Shown: piece after piece, positions 43,164 through 53,019 of the stretch
Layout of the letters: every line of letters starts with the position of its first letter
Position numbering within the stretch: the first letter of the stretch is position 1
Origin: Companilactobacillus versmoldensis DSM 14857 = KCTC 3814
Lineage (GTDB): Bacteria; Bacillota; Bacilli; Lactobacillales; Lactobacillaceae
NCBI RefSeq assembly: GCF_001434295.1
Contig: NZ_AZFA01000007.1
Span: 49,916 to 113,915 of the forward strand
DNA: 64,000 nt
Direction: 5' to 3'
Translations under genes and position numbers: made by a program
The notes under the pieces: model-generated
The model's database searches: none
What the model was told of the DNA's origin: nothing
Seen by the model: only the letters and a program-made list of their open reading frames with translations

Positions 43164-43976
43164 ATGGCTAATAAAAAAATTAAATTAGGTGCTGTTTTAT
43201 ACTCACCACAAGTTACAGTTGTTTGGAACATCATTACGAAATATTTCAAGACAGAAGGAATCGACCTTGAATGTGTCTTCTTCAAAGATTACCGTAAGCA
43301 AGTTAAATCGTTAGTTGCCGGTGAAATCGATGTTGCTTGGAATTCGCCTTTAGCTTATGTTGAAGCAAATATCAAATCAGATGGCAAATGTGGCTACAGC
43401 TACATGCGTGATACTGACCAAGATAGAAAAAGTACTTTTCTAGTTAAGAAAGACAGTGGCATCAAGAGTGTTGAAGATCTTAAAGGCAAAACTATTGGTT
43501 TTGGTGCTATCGACTCACCTCAAGCACGTTTGATTCCACTTGAATATCTCCATGAAAATGGCCTTGAATCAGGTAAAGATTTCACTGAAAAAACTTTCGA
43601 TGTCGATGTAGGTCTTGACGGAGACCACGAAGGTGGCGAAGTTGATGCTCTTAAAGCTCTCAAAGCTGGTGAGATTGATGCCTCGGTTACTACAGAAATC
43701 AATCGTAAGAATTGGACTATGGATGGAACTATTGATGATAATCAAATCGTCGTAGCTGCTCTTACAGGCCTTTATGACCACTGTATTTTCTCAACACGCC
43801 CTGACTTCCCAGATGATTCAAAAGAAGCCTTCGAAGATGCTTTGAGTAAGATGGATTACAACAATCCTGAACACAAAGAAATGATGGATCTAGAAGGACT
43901 TAAGAAATGGGTCCCAGGCAGAACTAGTGGTTTCAAGGAACTTGAAAAAGCCGTTGACTATTTGAATTTCTTTTAA
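43164..43976 (+). CDS. Cytosolic PhnD-like substrate-binding protein
   Basis: A 270-aa periplasmic-binding-type (type II) protein: KLGAVLYSPQVTVVWNIITKYF, LVAGEIDVAWNSPLAYV, DLKGKTIGFGAIDSPQAR and ALKAGEIDASVTTEINR are standard PhnD/SsuA-like motifs. It has no signal peptide or lipobox and no permease or ATPase gene beside it, so it is probably not an ABC import component. Cytosolic binding of a small anionic ligand, or an enzymatic or sensor role, is more likely. RBS GGGGGAAA. It is 37 bp from the flavoprotein gene and 12 bp from the MetE-like gene. Confidence 0.85.
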   Translation: MANKKIKLGAVLYSPQVTVVWNIITKYFKTEGIDLECVFFKDYRKQVKSLVAGEIDVAWNSPLAYVEANIKSDGKCGYSYMRDTDQDRKSTFLVKKDSGIKSVEDLKGKTIGFGAIDSPQARLIPLEYLHENGLESGKDFTEKTFDVDVGLDGDHEGGEVDALKALKAGEIDASVTTEINRKNWTMDGTIDDNQIVVAALTGLYDHCIFSTRPDFPDDSKEAFEDALSKMDYNNPEHKEMMDLEGLKKWVPGRTSGFKELEKAVDYLNFF

Positions 43977-43988
43977 GAGGTAAATAAA

Positions 43989-45174
43989 ATGAAAAAATCT
44001 TATCCTTTATTCCCAACTTCATTGATCGGTAGTTGGCCACGTGACCGCAAGACTCTCCTAGCTTTGCGTCAGCAAAGAAATGGCCAGCTTTCCGACCAAG
44101 ACTTCAACGATTTGATTGAAAAAGAGACCGCCCGGATCATAAAAATCCAAGAAGATGCCGGATTGGATTTTATCGTTTCAGGAGAATTATCTCGTGACAA
44201 TTACTGTTCATTCGTCGCTGACCGCATTGGTGGTGTCGATCTCTTGTCAATGAACGACATCATCGATTACATAGCCGATAAAAAGTCCTTCGAAGACATC
44301 TTAAACGTTCTCGACGTCCCTTCTATCGCCATCAGAAGCGCTATCTGTACCGGCAAATTAGAGTATCACCCCCATCGCCGTCAATGAATTGAAGATCCTC
44401 AAAAAGTATACTGACAAACCAGTCAAAATCACTCTACCAGGACCATATTTGCTGACACGTTCGATGTGGTTGCCGAAGCTTTCCAAAAAAGCCTATGACT
44501 CTAAAGAAGCGCTCGGACAAGACGTTATCAAACTCTTAGAAAGAGAAATTGATAATCTCCAAGCATTAGGAGTAGACGTCATCCAATTTGATGAACCCGT
44601 TTTGACTGAAGTCGTCTTCACCGAGGGTAAGACACGTTCGTTCATGTGTGCAGCCTTGGCAGAAAAGAAAGACCCAACCGATGAACTGGAATTTGCCAAA
44701 TCATTATTGAAACCAGTTATGGACCATGTAGACCGCAGTAAATCCTTCGCTTCCCTGCACGTTTGCCGTGGGAACTGGAGCAATGATGAAAGTACCCTGC
44801 TATCAGGTGCCTACACTCCCCTGCTCGACCTCTTCGAATACGTTGATCCCGATATCCTTACCCTAGAATATTCAACGCCGAGAGCTGGAGATTTCAGCAC
44901 CTTGATGGAATCAGACCAGATCAAAAACAATGACATTATCGGTTTAGGAGTCGAAAATCCTCGATTGCACAAAGCTGAATCAGTCGACTTTATCACTGGC
45001 AAAGTCAAAAATGCATTGCAGTACTTACCAAAAGAGCGAATCTTCTTGAATCCAGACTGCGGTTTTGCTACCTTCTCCAACCGTCCAGTCAACGAAGAAA
45101 AATTCATCATCAATAAGATCAAATCCTTAGTCGCAGCTTCACACCAGTTGCGTTCAGAAGCTTTGGTCGATTAG
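43989..45174 (+). pseudogene. Core MetE-type (cobalamin-independent) methyltransferase, split by a 2-nt slip
   Basis: The first frame (43989-44387, 132 aa, SYPLFPTSLIGSWPRD...) and a second frame (to 45174) together form one MetE C-terminal-type barrel. Near 44364 the sequence ...GAGTATCACC... would read GKLEY-ITPIAVNELK if TATC were TATATC, so loss of one TA unit is the simplest cause. Restored length is about 395 aa, lacking the MetE N-terminal domain. Zn ligands look complete (SLHVCRGNW, TLEYSTPRAGD, NPDCGFATF). Related single-domain proteins are methionine synthases or methyltransferases with other donors. A second ATG at 44389 could give a 261-aa C-terminal piece. Confidence 0.83.
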
Positions 45175-45182
45175 AGGCAGTT

Positions 45183-45653
45183 ATGAAAAGATTATTGGAC
45201 GAAAGTAAATATTATCGGATCGGTCTACGAGCCGTCTCGAAAAATCATGCCGAAAATAAGATCTATATTGATAATGCGATTTATCAAGTTGATAAAGAAG
45301 TCAGTTTTGACTCTGAAAACACCGCTCAAACTAGCGTCGGACACTTCGCAGACTCGCTAGCAAGCTCAATCATCTTCTCGATCACCAATTACGATGCAAA
45401 ACATGACAACGTCATCGATGAGATTGAGGGCAAGTTCTCCTTCGAACTCCTTAATCCATTGACCTATATCGGTGTAATTGGGTATGATGGAGAGCCAAAG
45501 ATCGACAAAGTAGATTTAACTTTATACATCGTCTCGTTTGCTGAAGAAGCTGAATTGAATAACCTATGCACTCAGGCTATGAAAAATTCCCTAATCTTAA
45601 ATTCAATCAAGGACAGCATCGACGTTAATGTCAGGATAAAATTAGTCTATTAA
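45183..45653 (+). CDS. OsmC-like protein lacking the first conserved Cys
   Basis: A 156-aa protein with the OsmC/Ohr-like order: IDNAIYQVDKEVSFD, the helix VGHFADSLASSIIFSI, strands LLNPLTYIGVIGYDGEP, and the second helix with LNNLCTQAMKNSLILNSI. In peroxide-reducing OsmC/Ohr the first helix has a reactive Cys (LAGC/AACF); here LASS has none, and only the later Cys remains. So a peroxidase role is doubtful. It starts 8 bp after the MetE-like stop with GAGGCAG as ribosome site and is probably in the same operon. Confidence 0.75.
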   Translation: MKRLLDESKYYRIGLRAVSKNHAENKIYIDNAIYQVDKEVSFDSENTAQTSVGHFADSLASSIIFSITNYDAKHDNVIDEIEGKFSFELLNPLTYIGVIGYDGEPKIDKVDLTLYIVSFAEEAELNNLCTQAMKNSLILNSIKDSIDVNVRIKLVY

Positions 45654-45672
45654 AGATACACACAGTTTGGCT

Positions 45673-45800
45673 TGTTGATAAATGTTAATAAATTCCTCCT
45701 TCGGAAAAGTTATTAACAAGTGGATAACTTTTAAAACAAAAAAATTTCTCCAAGTTCGTTAGATTTTTTCTAACTTCTTGGAGAAATTTTTTTATCCACA
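45673..45800. promoter_or_regulatory. Cluster of DnaA-box-like sequences
   Basis: TGTTGATAA (45673-45681), AGTGGATAA (45719-45727) and the perfect TTATCCACA (45792-45800) in the OsmC-cdr gap, about 8 kb from dnaA. A strong terminator lies between them. Confidence 0.5.
45738..45793. terminator. Bidirectional terminator
   Basis: AAAAATTTCTCCAAG...GTTAGA / TCTAAC...CTTGGAGAAATTTTT long stem with T and A runs; separates the OsmC-like gene from convergent cdr. Confidence 0.93.
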
Positions 45801-45852
45801 GGCATTTTTACATAACGGTGTGCCAGCTTCAATTAAACTCAAAACTTAATTT

Positions 45853-47514
45853 TTAGGCATTATGCCGTGGTTCATATTTCGCAATATAATAAGTTGTAAA
45901 GCCTCCATCGATATTAGTAACATCATAACCATTATTTTTTAAGATCCTCGAAGCAGTGTAACCGCGCAGACCGACCTTGCAATACGTATAAATTGGTTGA
46001 TCTTTCGGAAATTCAGAAAGTCGATCTCTGATTTGATTAAGAGGGATCAAATGACTATTTTCAACATGCCCTGCCGCATACTCATCATCATCCCTAACAT
46101 CAACGATAAAAGCCTTATCAGCTACTAATTGGTCGACTTTTGACCAATCGGCTGTCTTGACTTCACCATCGAGAACATTTTGGGCAACATATCCTAAGAC
46201 ATTGATAGGATCTTTTGCAACACCAAATGGCGGAGCATAGGTCAATTCTAATTCAGCTAGTTGTGGAGCAGTAGCATTCAATTTCATAGCTGTCGAGATG
46301 ACATCGATCCGTTTATCCGCACCTTGATTACCAACGGCTTGTGCACCCAAGATCTTACCTTGATCACTGAACAGCAATTTCAAATTCAACGGTTGGGCAT
46401 CTGGGTAATAAGTCGCATGAGCTGCAGTATGAATATGAATTGCACGATAAGGGATGTTCTTTTCTTTCAAAGTTCTCTCATTCATCCCAGTTGAAGCAGC
46501 TGCAGGGCCAAAGACTTTTGCAATACTGGTTGCTTGAACTGGTCCATAATCGACGTCTAAGTCATTGATCACATCAGCAACTAATCTACCTTGACGGTTG
46601 GCGGGGCTAGCCAATGGAACGTTAGTATCGCTATTGTCGATGAAATTCTTGGTTTGGATGACATCTCCTATGGCATAAATATTGGAAAAGTTTGTTTGAA
46701 AACGTTGATTAACTTTAATGGAATTTTTGATCCCCAAACTGATACCACTGTCCTGAGCCAACTTGCTAGCAGGAGTTACGCCAATCGATAGGATCGTTAT
46801 ATCTGACGACAATTCCGTCCCATTATGCAATACCAATTTTTGCCCGTCAGCGGTGACCTCTTTGAGTCCATTATTCAAATAAAGCTCGACGCCGTTCTTT
46901 TCGATCTCTTGATGGAGTTGTTGAGCCATTTCAAAGTCGAGATTAGGCATGACTTGATTGGACTGCTCGACTAGCTGCGTCTTCAATCCACGGCGCTGGA
47001 GATTTTCCATCATTTCTAGTCCGACAAAACCACCACCGATAACAGTAGCTGTCTTGACGGAATGATTATCCAGATACGACATGATATCGTCCATATTGGC
47101 CATATTCCTGAGTGTGAAGACGTTTTTAGCATATTTTAGTCCAGGAATATTAGGGACGATTACTTTGGCTCCTGTAGAGATAATCAAATCATCAAAGCTT
47201 TCCTGATATTCTCGATTATTTTTGCTGTCAAAAACTGTAACTTGATTGTTTTTTGGATCGATCGACGTCACTTCTGAGAAGTTTCGGACATCCAGATTAA
47301 AACGGTCCTTCATACCTGGGATCGTTTGGACTAATAAATTATCACGATCGGTAATTTTATTACCGACATAGTAAGGAAGTCCACAGTTAGCAAACGAGAT
47401 GTATTCACCTTTTTCAAAAATCACGATCTCATCGTCTTCACTCAAACGACGTAAGCGTGTGGCAGCTGTTGCCCCACCAGCGACACCACCAATTATCAAA
47501 ATCTTTTTCGACAT
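45853..47514 (-). CDS. cdr: CoA-disulfide reductase with C-terminal rhodanese domain
   Basis: FAD-dependent disulfide reductase of 553 aa. The FAD site IIGGVAGGATAATRLRR and the redox-active single Cys in SFANCGLPYYVG (about residue 44) are those of CoA-disulfide/persulfide reductases. A NAD site AVTVIGGGFVGLEM-like block (here TATVIGGGFVGLEMM) follows. The last ~100 residues form a rhodanese domain with VDVRDDDEYAAGH and the active Cys in TYCKVGLRGYTA. The fused form (CoADR-RHD) handles persulfides or polysulfides. A cre-like site lies ~50 bp upstream. RBS AGGAGC. Confidence 0.9.
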   Translation of the reverse strand: MSKKILIIGGVAGGATAATRLRRLSEDDEIVIFEKGEYISFANCGLPYYVGNKITDRDNLLVQTIPGMKDRFNLDVRNFSEVTSIDPKNNQVTVFDSKNNREYQESFDDLIISTGAKVIVPNIPGLKYAKNVFTLRNMANMDDIMSYLDNHSVKTATVIGGGFVGLEMMENLQRRGLKTQLVEQSNQVMPNLDFEMAQQLHQEIEKNGVELYLNNGLKEVTADGQKLVLHNGTELSSDITILSIGVTPASKLAQDSGISLGIKNSIKVNQRFQTNFSNIYAIGDVIQTKNFIDNSDTNVPLASPANRQGRLVADVINDLDVDYGPVQATSIAKVFGPAAASTGMNERTLKEKNIPYRAIHIHTAAHATYYPDAQPLNLKLLFSDQGKILGAQAVGNQGADKRIDVISTAMKLNATAPQLAELELTYAPPFGVAKDPINVLGYVAQNVLDGEVKTADWSKVDQLVADKAFIVDVRDDDEYAAGHVENSHLIPLNQIRDRLSEFPKDQPIYTYCKVGLRGYTASRILKNNGYDVTNIDGGFTTYYIAKYEPRHNA

Positions 47515-47565
47515 AGTCCGACGCTCCTTTTAAAATTAAGCTTATATTTTCAATATACCTGTTAA

Positions 47566-47579
47566 TGAAAGCGTTAGTC
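47566..47579. promoter_or_regulatory. cre-like CcpA site upstream of cdr
   Basis: TGAAAGCGTTAGTC, 11 of 14 to the cre consensus, 52 bp before the cdr start. Confidence 0.4.
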
Positions 47580-47741
47580 AAATCAAGGAAACTATGAGCA
47601 CCAAAAAGTCATCAGTCGAATTGTCTATTTCCTTACAAATAGATATTATATCGGTCATAACTGTCTTAATAATGACATGAGTAGTATTAGTAAAATATCA
47701 AAGAAGTTGAGATTAACTCCATTAAATCAAGGTTCATTTCA

Positions 47742-47915
47742 TTAATTATTGGAAAGCATGCTCAATATTATGATGTCACGCCGCGACGGGGTAACTTGAT
47801 GATTTTCAGCAATAATTTCTCATTTACAAGCATCTATTTGCTCAATCAGAGCATCCCTATTAAATCGTTTCAACCAGCTCGGTTCAGCCAAAAAATCTCG
47901 AAAAATTTTTATGCA
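47742..47915 (-). pseudogene. Short gene remnant of unknown family
   Basis: A minus-strand frame reads FRDFLAEPSWLKRFNRDALI, EQIDACK, a TGA stop, then EIIAENHQVTPSRRDI. The composition (charged, amphipathic, no low complexity) looks like real protein, yet it has no start codon, an internal stop and ends at TAA 47742-47744. I read it as the remains of a gene, about 55 codons. The family is not recognised. Confidence 0.4.
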
Positions 47916-48025
47916 TTATATTTGTGAATTTAGTCTCTTCAACTTAAAATGTCCATGTTCCAAAGGGATCTTATTCATTATTTATTTGGGACTTATAAAA
48001 ATTTTAGAAACTGGATATTAAGATC

Positions 48026-48226
48026 ATGCTAAAAATTTTATACAAACAAGATGGCGCCATTGAAGCTAAAGAATATGCTGACGGGGCCGACTTCATTGCC
48101 AATCAACAATTTGAAGTCCCTGATCTTGAAGAGAGCCTGGAGATCACTTCGGCTTCTCTCGATGACAAAGAATTAGACTTTGGTGATAAAACTGTTTCTG
48201 GTCTTTATCATTTCCTTATAAAATAA
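48026..48226 (+). CDS. Small acidic protein (DUF4649-like)
   Basis: A 66-aa cytosolic protein, acidic (LEESLEITSASLDDKELDFGDK), beginning MLKILYKQDG. The length and shape remind me of the DUF4649 family of lactobacilli, but this is from memory. The ribosome site is weak (GGA about 12 nt upstream), and a strong terminator follows the stop, which supports a real transcript. Confidence 0.6.
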   Translation: MLKILYKQDGAIEAKEYADGADFIANQQFEVPDLEESLEITSASLDDKELDFGDKTVSGLYHFLIK

Positions 48227-48236
48227 TCCAAATTAA

Positions 48237-48268
48237 AAAGGACTAGTCAATCGATTGACTAGTCCTTT
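48237..48268. terminator. Bidirectional terminator
   Basis: Perfect palindrome around GGACTAGTCAATC/GATTGACTAGTCC with A/T runs on both sides, between the small gene and convergent mnmG. Confidence 0.9.
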
Positions 48269-48285
48269 ATTTATCTCAACTTTTT

Positions 48286-50190
48286 CTATCCGGCTGTTTT
48301 AGCTATTCTGCCTTGTTCGATATAAACACTCAAGATACCAATATCAGCTGGATTAACACCACTGATACGGCTAGCTTGGGCAATCGTTTCAGGATTAATC
48401 TTGCTGAGCTTTTGAACAGCTTCAGTAGCTAAACCATTGACCTTAGTATAATCAAGTCTTTCAGGGATCTTCTTTGATTCCATCTTCTTAAGACGCTCGA
48501 TTTTCATTTTTTCTTTCTTGATATAGCCATCATATTTAATGTGGATCTCGACTTGTTCTTTGACACGACGGTCAACATCATCAGCACCTTCACCGATCAT
48601 ATCAATAATATCTTGATAATGGACCTCAGGACGTCTGAGGAAACGAGCAGCTAAGATACCATCTTTCAGACCCTTCAAGCCATGAGCTGTCAAGAATGGT
48701 TCAGCCATCTTAGGTGTGATCATTTTTCTCTCTAAACGATCGAGTTCAACTGTAACGGCGTGCCATTTCTTGTTGAACTTTTCAAACCGTTCGTCACTGA
48801 TCAAGCCAAGTTCATGACCTAAGCCAGTTAGGCGTTCGTCAGCATTATCGTGACGCAAAATCAAGCGATACTCGGCCCGACTAGTCAACAAACGATATGG
48901 TTCATTAGTACCCTTTGTGACCAAATCATCGATCATAACGCCAATATATGCTTGATCACGACGCAAGATGAATGGATCTTTACCTTGAGCACGTAATGCA
49001 GCATTGATACCAGCCATGATTCCTTGTCCAGCAGCTTCTTCATAACCAGAAGTTCCATTCATTTGACCAGCTGTAAAGAGGTTCTTAACGACCTTTGTTT
49101 CCATGTTCAATTTCAATTGCCAAGGTTCAACGACATCATATTCAATGGCATAACCAGGACGCATCAATTTAGCATTTTCCAAACCAGCGACTGAGTGGAC
49201 CATCTTCAATTGAATCTCTTCAGGCATCGAAGTCGAAAAATCACCAACATAATATTCTTCGGTATCGCGGCCTTCTGGTTCAAGGAAGATCTGGTGACGA
49301 GGCTTGTCAGCAAAACGAACGACCTTGTCTTCGATCGATGGACAATAACGTGGTCCAACACCTTCGATGACACCAGAGAACATTGGTGCACGGTCCAAGT
49401 TGTCACGGATGATCTTGTGAGTTCTAGCATTGGTATAAGTCATCCAGCAAGAAATCTGGTCCTTCAAATATTGAGCATCAGGCGTCTCAAATGAGAAGTG
49501 ATTAGGTTCCTCATCCCCTGGTTGCTCTTCGGTCTTAGAGAAATCGATAGTTTCTTTATTAACACGAGGAGGTGTACCAGTCTTGAAACGAGTCAACTTG
49601 AAACCATGCTTTTCAAGGTCTTCTGACAATTTGATTGAAGGGATCGAATTGTTAGGACCAGATGAATACATTAGTTCACCGATGATGATCTTACCTCTAG
49701 ATGCTGTTCCAGCAGTAAGCACAACCGTCTTGGCATGATATCTTGCACCAGTTCCGGTGATGACACCTTTAGCAACGCCATCTTCCACGATAAGCTTTTC
49801 AACGATACCTTGACGAAGAGTCAAATTTTGCTCTTTTTCCAAAGTATTCTTCATAACACGGTGATACATGCTCTTATCAGCTTGGGCACGTAAGGCACGG
49901 ACTGCTGGGCCTTTACCAGTGTTCAACATTCTCATTTGAATGTATGTTTTATCGATATTCTTACCCATTTCACCACCAAGGGCGTCTACTTCACGTACGA
50001 CGATTCCTTTGGCTGGACCACCCACTGAGGGGTTACATGGCATAAATGCCACCATATCCAAATTTATGGTGATTAAGAGCGTTTTTTGACCCATCCTTGC
50101 GGCGACGAGGGCTGCTTCTGAACCAGCGTGTCCTGCACCCACGACGATGACGTCATATGTTTCTGAATCAAATTCCTTAACTTCAACCAT
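48286..50190 (-). CDS. mnmG: tRNA uridine-5-carboxymethylaminomethyl modification enzyme MnmG (GidA)
   Basis: FAD-dependent subunit of the complex that makes cmnm5U34 in some tRNAs, with MnmE. 634 aa, family length. [21 protein letters not shown] binds [16 protein letters not shown] and [14 protein letters not shown] are family blocks, and a Cys-containing [11 protein letters not shown] is the expected redox Cys. It follows mnmE by 17 bp on the same strand, as in most Firmicutes origin regions. RBS AGGTGG. Confidence 0.97.
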   Translation of the reverse strand: MVEVKEFDSETYDVIVVGAGHAGSEAALVAARMGQKTLLITINLDMVAFMPCNPSVGGPAKGIVVREVDALGGEMGKNIDKTYIQMRMLNTGKGPAVRALRAQADKSMYHRVMKNTLEKEQNLTLRQGIVEKLIVEDGVAKGVITGTGARYHAKTVVLTAGTASRGKIIIGELMYSSGPNNSIPSIKLSEDLEKHGFKLTRFKTGTPPRVNKETIDFSKTEEQPGDEEPNHFSFETPDAQYLKDQISCWMTYTNARTHKIIRDNLDRAPMFSGVIEGVGPRYCPSIEDKVVRFADKPRHQIFLEPEGRDTEEYYVGDFSTSMPEEIQLKMVHSVAGLENAKLMRPGYAIEYDVVEPWQLKLNMETKVVKNLFTAGQMNGTSGYEEAAGQGIMAGINAALRAQGKDPFILRRDQAYIGVMIDDLVTKGTNEPYRLLTSRAEYRLILRHDNADERLTGLGHELGLISDERFEKFNKKWHAVTVELDRLERKMITPKMAEPFLTAHGLKGLKDGILAARFLRRPEVHYQDIIDMIGEGADDVDRRVKEQVEIHIKYDGYIKKEKMKIERLKKMESKKIPERLDYTKVNGLATEAVQKLSKINPETIAQASRISGVNPADIGILSVYIEQGRIAKTAG

Positions 50191-50207
50191 TACGTTTCCA
50201 CCTATAC

Positions 50208-51596
50208 CTATTTTCCTAAACAGAATTGTGAGAATAATTGTGTGATCAGTTCGTCTGGATAGCTGTCACCAGTGATTTCTCCTAGCTTATCCCAGCAGTT
50301 GGTCATATCGATCTGTACTAGATCGATCGGCATCCCTGCGTCGATACCAGAAATAACATCGTTCAAACTTTGCTTAGCTTGACGCAAAAGCCCAGCCTGA
50401 CGGGCACTAGTAATAATCACGTTGCTACTGCTATCTTCTATTCCAGCATTAAATAATTTTCCGATAGTATCTTTAATTTGTTGGATTCCATCATTTTTGA
50501 TTGCGGAGGTCAACAGAATTATGTCATCCGCTTTTAGTTGTTTAACATCGATTGGATGTAGGACTGGTGAAAGATCGTTCTTGTTAAATATCACGATCCG
50601 GCGCTTATCACTAGTAGCATCCAATAATTGAAGGTCTTCTTCCTCTAAAGGACGACTAGCATCTAAGACTAGGATCACTAGATCAGCACTTTCGATAGCT
50701 TTTTTAGACCGTTCGACACCGATTTTTTCGACTTTGTCCTCGGTATCACGGATACCAGCTGTATCAATCAATTTTAAAGGAACACCATCTATATTGACGT
50801 ATTGTTCGACCACATCACGAGTAGTTCCGGCAACGTCAGTAACGATAGCTTTATCCTCATCCAACAAGCGGTTCAACAGACTAGATTTACCAACATTTGG
50901 CTTACCAATAATGGCTGTAGCCAGACCATGTTGCAAGATCTCTCCACTCTCAGCCGTTTTCAATAATTCATCGATGCTTTTTCCCACTGTTTGTGCTTTT
51001 TCAAGCAACATCTTAGTAGTCATTTGTTCAGTATCGTATTCGGGATAATCGATATTGACTTCGACTTGAGCCAAAACATCTAGGATCTCTTGACGTAGAC
51101 CACTGATCAAGTGTTCGAGATTACCATCCAATTGATTGACAGCAACCTGCATTGCTTTATCAGTTTTGGCACGGATCAGATCCATGACAGATTCAGCCTG
51201 CGTCAAGTCCAAGCGTCCATTCAAGAAAGCCCGCTTAGTGAACTCACCTGGTTCGGCCATTCTTGCACCTGCTCCGATCAGCAATTGCAGAACTTTATTC
51301 GTTGGCACAATACCTCCGTGAGTGTTGACCTCCAAGACATCTTCACGTGTATAAGTCTTTGGGGCACGCATCACTGAGACAATGACTTCATCGACTAATT
51401 CTTTAGTATCAGGGTCGACGATATGGCCATAATTGATCGTATGGCTGGCTACTTTAGCCAAGTCTTTACCTTGAAATACTCGTTTTACAATGTTTACTGC
51501 TTGATCACCAGACACTCTGACAATCGAGATCCCGCCTTCCCCAGGTGGGGTCGAAATAGCAGCAATCGTATCATATTCAGTTACAGTACTAGGCAT
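50208..51596 (-). CDS. mnmE: tRNA modification GTPase MnmE (TrmE)
   Basis: GTPase partner of MnmG, 462 aa. Start ATG 51596 (GGAGGAATGGTT upstream) gives [21 protein letters not shown]; a longer frame has no ribosome site. The folate-binding N-domain, helical domain, and G domain with [22 protein letters not shown] and FNKND, then the C-terminal FCLGK with the conserved Cys, are all in place. Confidence 0.96.
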   Translation of the reverse strand: MPSTVTEYDTIAAISTPPGEGGISIVRVSGDQAVNIVKRVFQGKDLAKVASHTINYGHIVDPDTKELVDEVIVSVMRAPKTYTREDVLEVNTHGGIVPTNKVLQLLIGAGARMAEPGEFTKRAFLNGRLDLTQAESVMDLIRAKTDKAMQVAVNQLDGNLEHLISGLRQEILDVLAQVEVNIDYPEYDTEQMTTKMLLEKAQTVGKSIDELLKTAESGEILQHGLATAIIGKPNVGKSSLLNRLLDEDKAIVTDVAGTTRDVVEQYVNIDGVPLKLIDTAGIRDTEDKVEKIGVERSKKAIESADLVILVLDASRPLEEEDLQLLDATSDKRRIVIFNKNDLSPVLHPIDVKQLKADDIILLTSAIKNDGIQQIKDTIGKLFNAGIEDSSSNVIITSARQAGLLRQAKQSLNDVISGIDAGMPIDLVQIDMTNCWDKLGEITGDSYPDELITQLFSQFCLGK

Positions 51597-51627
51597 AACC
51601 ATTCCTCCATTATTGAATTTTGAGCAC

Positions 51628-51671
51628 AAAAAAAGTGCATAATCCGTCCCCAAGAGACGGAAAAGCACTTT
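51628..51671 (-). terminator. Rho-independent terminator after yidC
   Basis: Nested stem AAAGTGC...CCGTC/GACGG...GCACTTT with seven Ts on the minus strand. Confidence 0.85.
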
Positions 51672-51737
51672 GACTACTTTTCAGTATTTAATTTCCTAGA
51701 TATACTAACCACATTTTTTCTAAATGTCAATTAATAA

Positions 51738-52580
51738 TTACTTACGGTTCTTGTAGACCCGTTTCTTAGCCTTACGGATCTTACGTTGTCTTTCACGTTC
51801 TTTTTCAGCTTTCTCACGTTGTTTCCGACGATATTTGAACGGATTTTGCAATACTAACGTTTGAAGAACTTGGAAAGCATTTGTAACCACCCAGTACAGC
51901 GTGATAGCTGATGGGAAAGTTAAGGCAGGAACGAAGATGAAGATCGGCATGATATAAGTCATCATCTTAGTTGTTCCGTTTTGATTAGGTTGTGACAGAC
52001 TGGAAATATATGTAGCAAGGAAGGTGAACAGTGCCGCCAGGATCGCCATTATGTAGTAAGGATCCGCTTTACCTAATTGCATCCAAAGGAAACTACCATT
52101 TCTCAACTCAGATGTCTTGTAGATTGCTTGGTAAAGAGCAAACATAACTGGCAACTGAACTAATAATGGTAAACATCCCGCCACAGGATTGACTCCTGCT
52201 TCTTTGTACAACTTTTGCGTTTCTTCACGTAATGTTTGTTGTGTGTCGGTATCTTTAGCAGAATATTTTTCTTGTAAAGCCTTCATTTGAGGCTGAATTT
52301 CCATCTGCTTGTTCATACTACGGATCTGGAACCAGTTCAATGGTAGCAAAATGACCCTAATGATAACTGTGAAGATAACGATCGCCCAACCGGAACTATT
52401 ACCAGCAAGCGATGCTAGCCAAAGGATGAATCTCGAGAAGTTCCACAAAACGACGTGGTCCCAAAATCCAGTACTGTTACTAGTGATAGGCTCATTAAGA
52501 TTTGAACATCCAGTTAGCACTAATACGACACTAAGTAGTAGCGCTATCCCTATGTATTTCTTTAATCTTTTTTTATTCAC
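51738..52580 (-). CDS. yidC: Membrane protein insertase YidC (lipoprotein type)
   Basis: Inserts membrane proteins with or without Sec. A GTG start (52580, GGGTG 5 nt ahead) gives 280 aa; a TTG four codons earlier is the alternative. A lipobox LVLTGCSN (Cys about 24) is followed by five hydrophobic segments, with MNKQMEIQPQMKALQEKY and GCLLPLVQLPVMFALYQAIY-like (here GCLPLLVQLPVMFALYQAI) being hallmark YidC/Oxa1 blocks, and a basic tail. In this genus-type order it lies after rnpA. Confidence 0.94.
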   Translation of the reverse strand: MNKKRLKKYIGIALLLSVVLVLTGCSNLNEPITSNSTGFWDHVVLWNFSRFILWLASLAGNSSGWAIVIFTVIIRVILLPLNWFQIRSMNKQMEIQPQMKALQEKYSAKDTDTQQTLREETQKLYKEAGVNPVAGCLPLLVQLPVMFALYQAIYKTSELRNGSFLWMQLGKADPYYIMAILAALFTFLATYISSLSQPNQNGTTKMMTYIMPIFIFVPALTFPSAITLYWVVTNAFQVLQTLVLQNPFKYRRKQREKAEKERERQRKIRKAKKRVYKNRK

Positions 52581-52605
52581 TTTTGCACCCAATATTATAA
52601 AATTT

Positions 52606-52950
52606 TTAGTCTACTAGTATTTTACCTAACTTTAGAAGATGTACGACATTTTTTTTCGTCTCAAACATATCTAATTTGACTGCTGGCTTACGAGCGATGA
52701 TCAAAAAATCAAGCTCTGCCGGCATTTCTGGTTTTAATTCTAGTAGAGATTGTCGAACGTAACGTTTGACCCGATTACGTCCCACGGCTGTATGTGAAAC
52801 TTTCTTACCTACGGAAAGACCAACGCGAAAGTGTTTTTGTCCAGGCTTTTTGATTTGATAAAGGACAAAATTGCGATTTGCGACCGACTGGCCTTGCGAG
52901 TAGACATATTGAAACTCATTTTCTTTTTTTATTCGATAGCTTTTTCTCAT
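52606..52950 (-). CDS. rnpA: Ribonuclease P protein component
   Basis: Basic 114-aa protein that assists the RNase P RNA in 5' tRNA processing. [20 protein letters not shown] and the RNR motif [15 protein letters not shown] are clear family blocks. It lies between rpmH and yidC as usual. RBS GGTGA. Confidence 0.96.
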   Translation of the reverse strand: MRKSYRIKKENEFQYVYSQGQSVANRNFVLYQIKKPGQKHFRVGLSVGKKVSHTAVGRNRVKRYVRQSLLELKPEMPAELDFLIIARKPAVKLDMFETKKNVVHLLKLGKILVD

Positions 52951-53019
52951 ATGTCACCAGACTAATCTTCTTGTTTTGTATATAAAAAAAGACCACCAAA
53001 AATTAGTGATCCTTCAAAA

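Larger units (their letters stand above)
47515..48025. other. Intergenic region with gene remnant
   Basis: 510 bp: a cre-like site near the cdr promoter (47566-47579), then AT-rich sequence with nothing recognised, and a decayed reading frame on the minus strand at 47742-47915. No promoter for the plus-strand small gene at 48026 is obvious. Confidence 0.6.
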
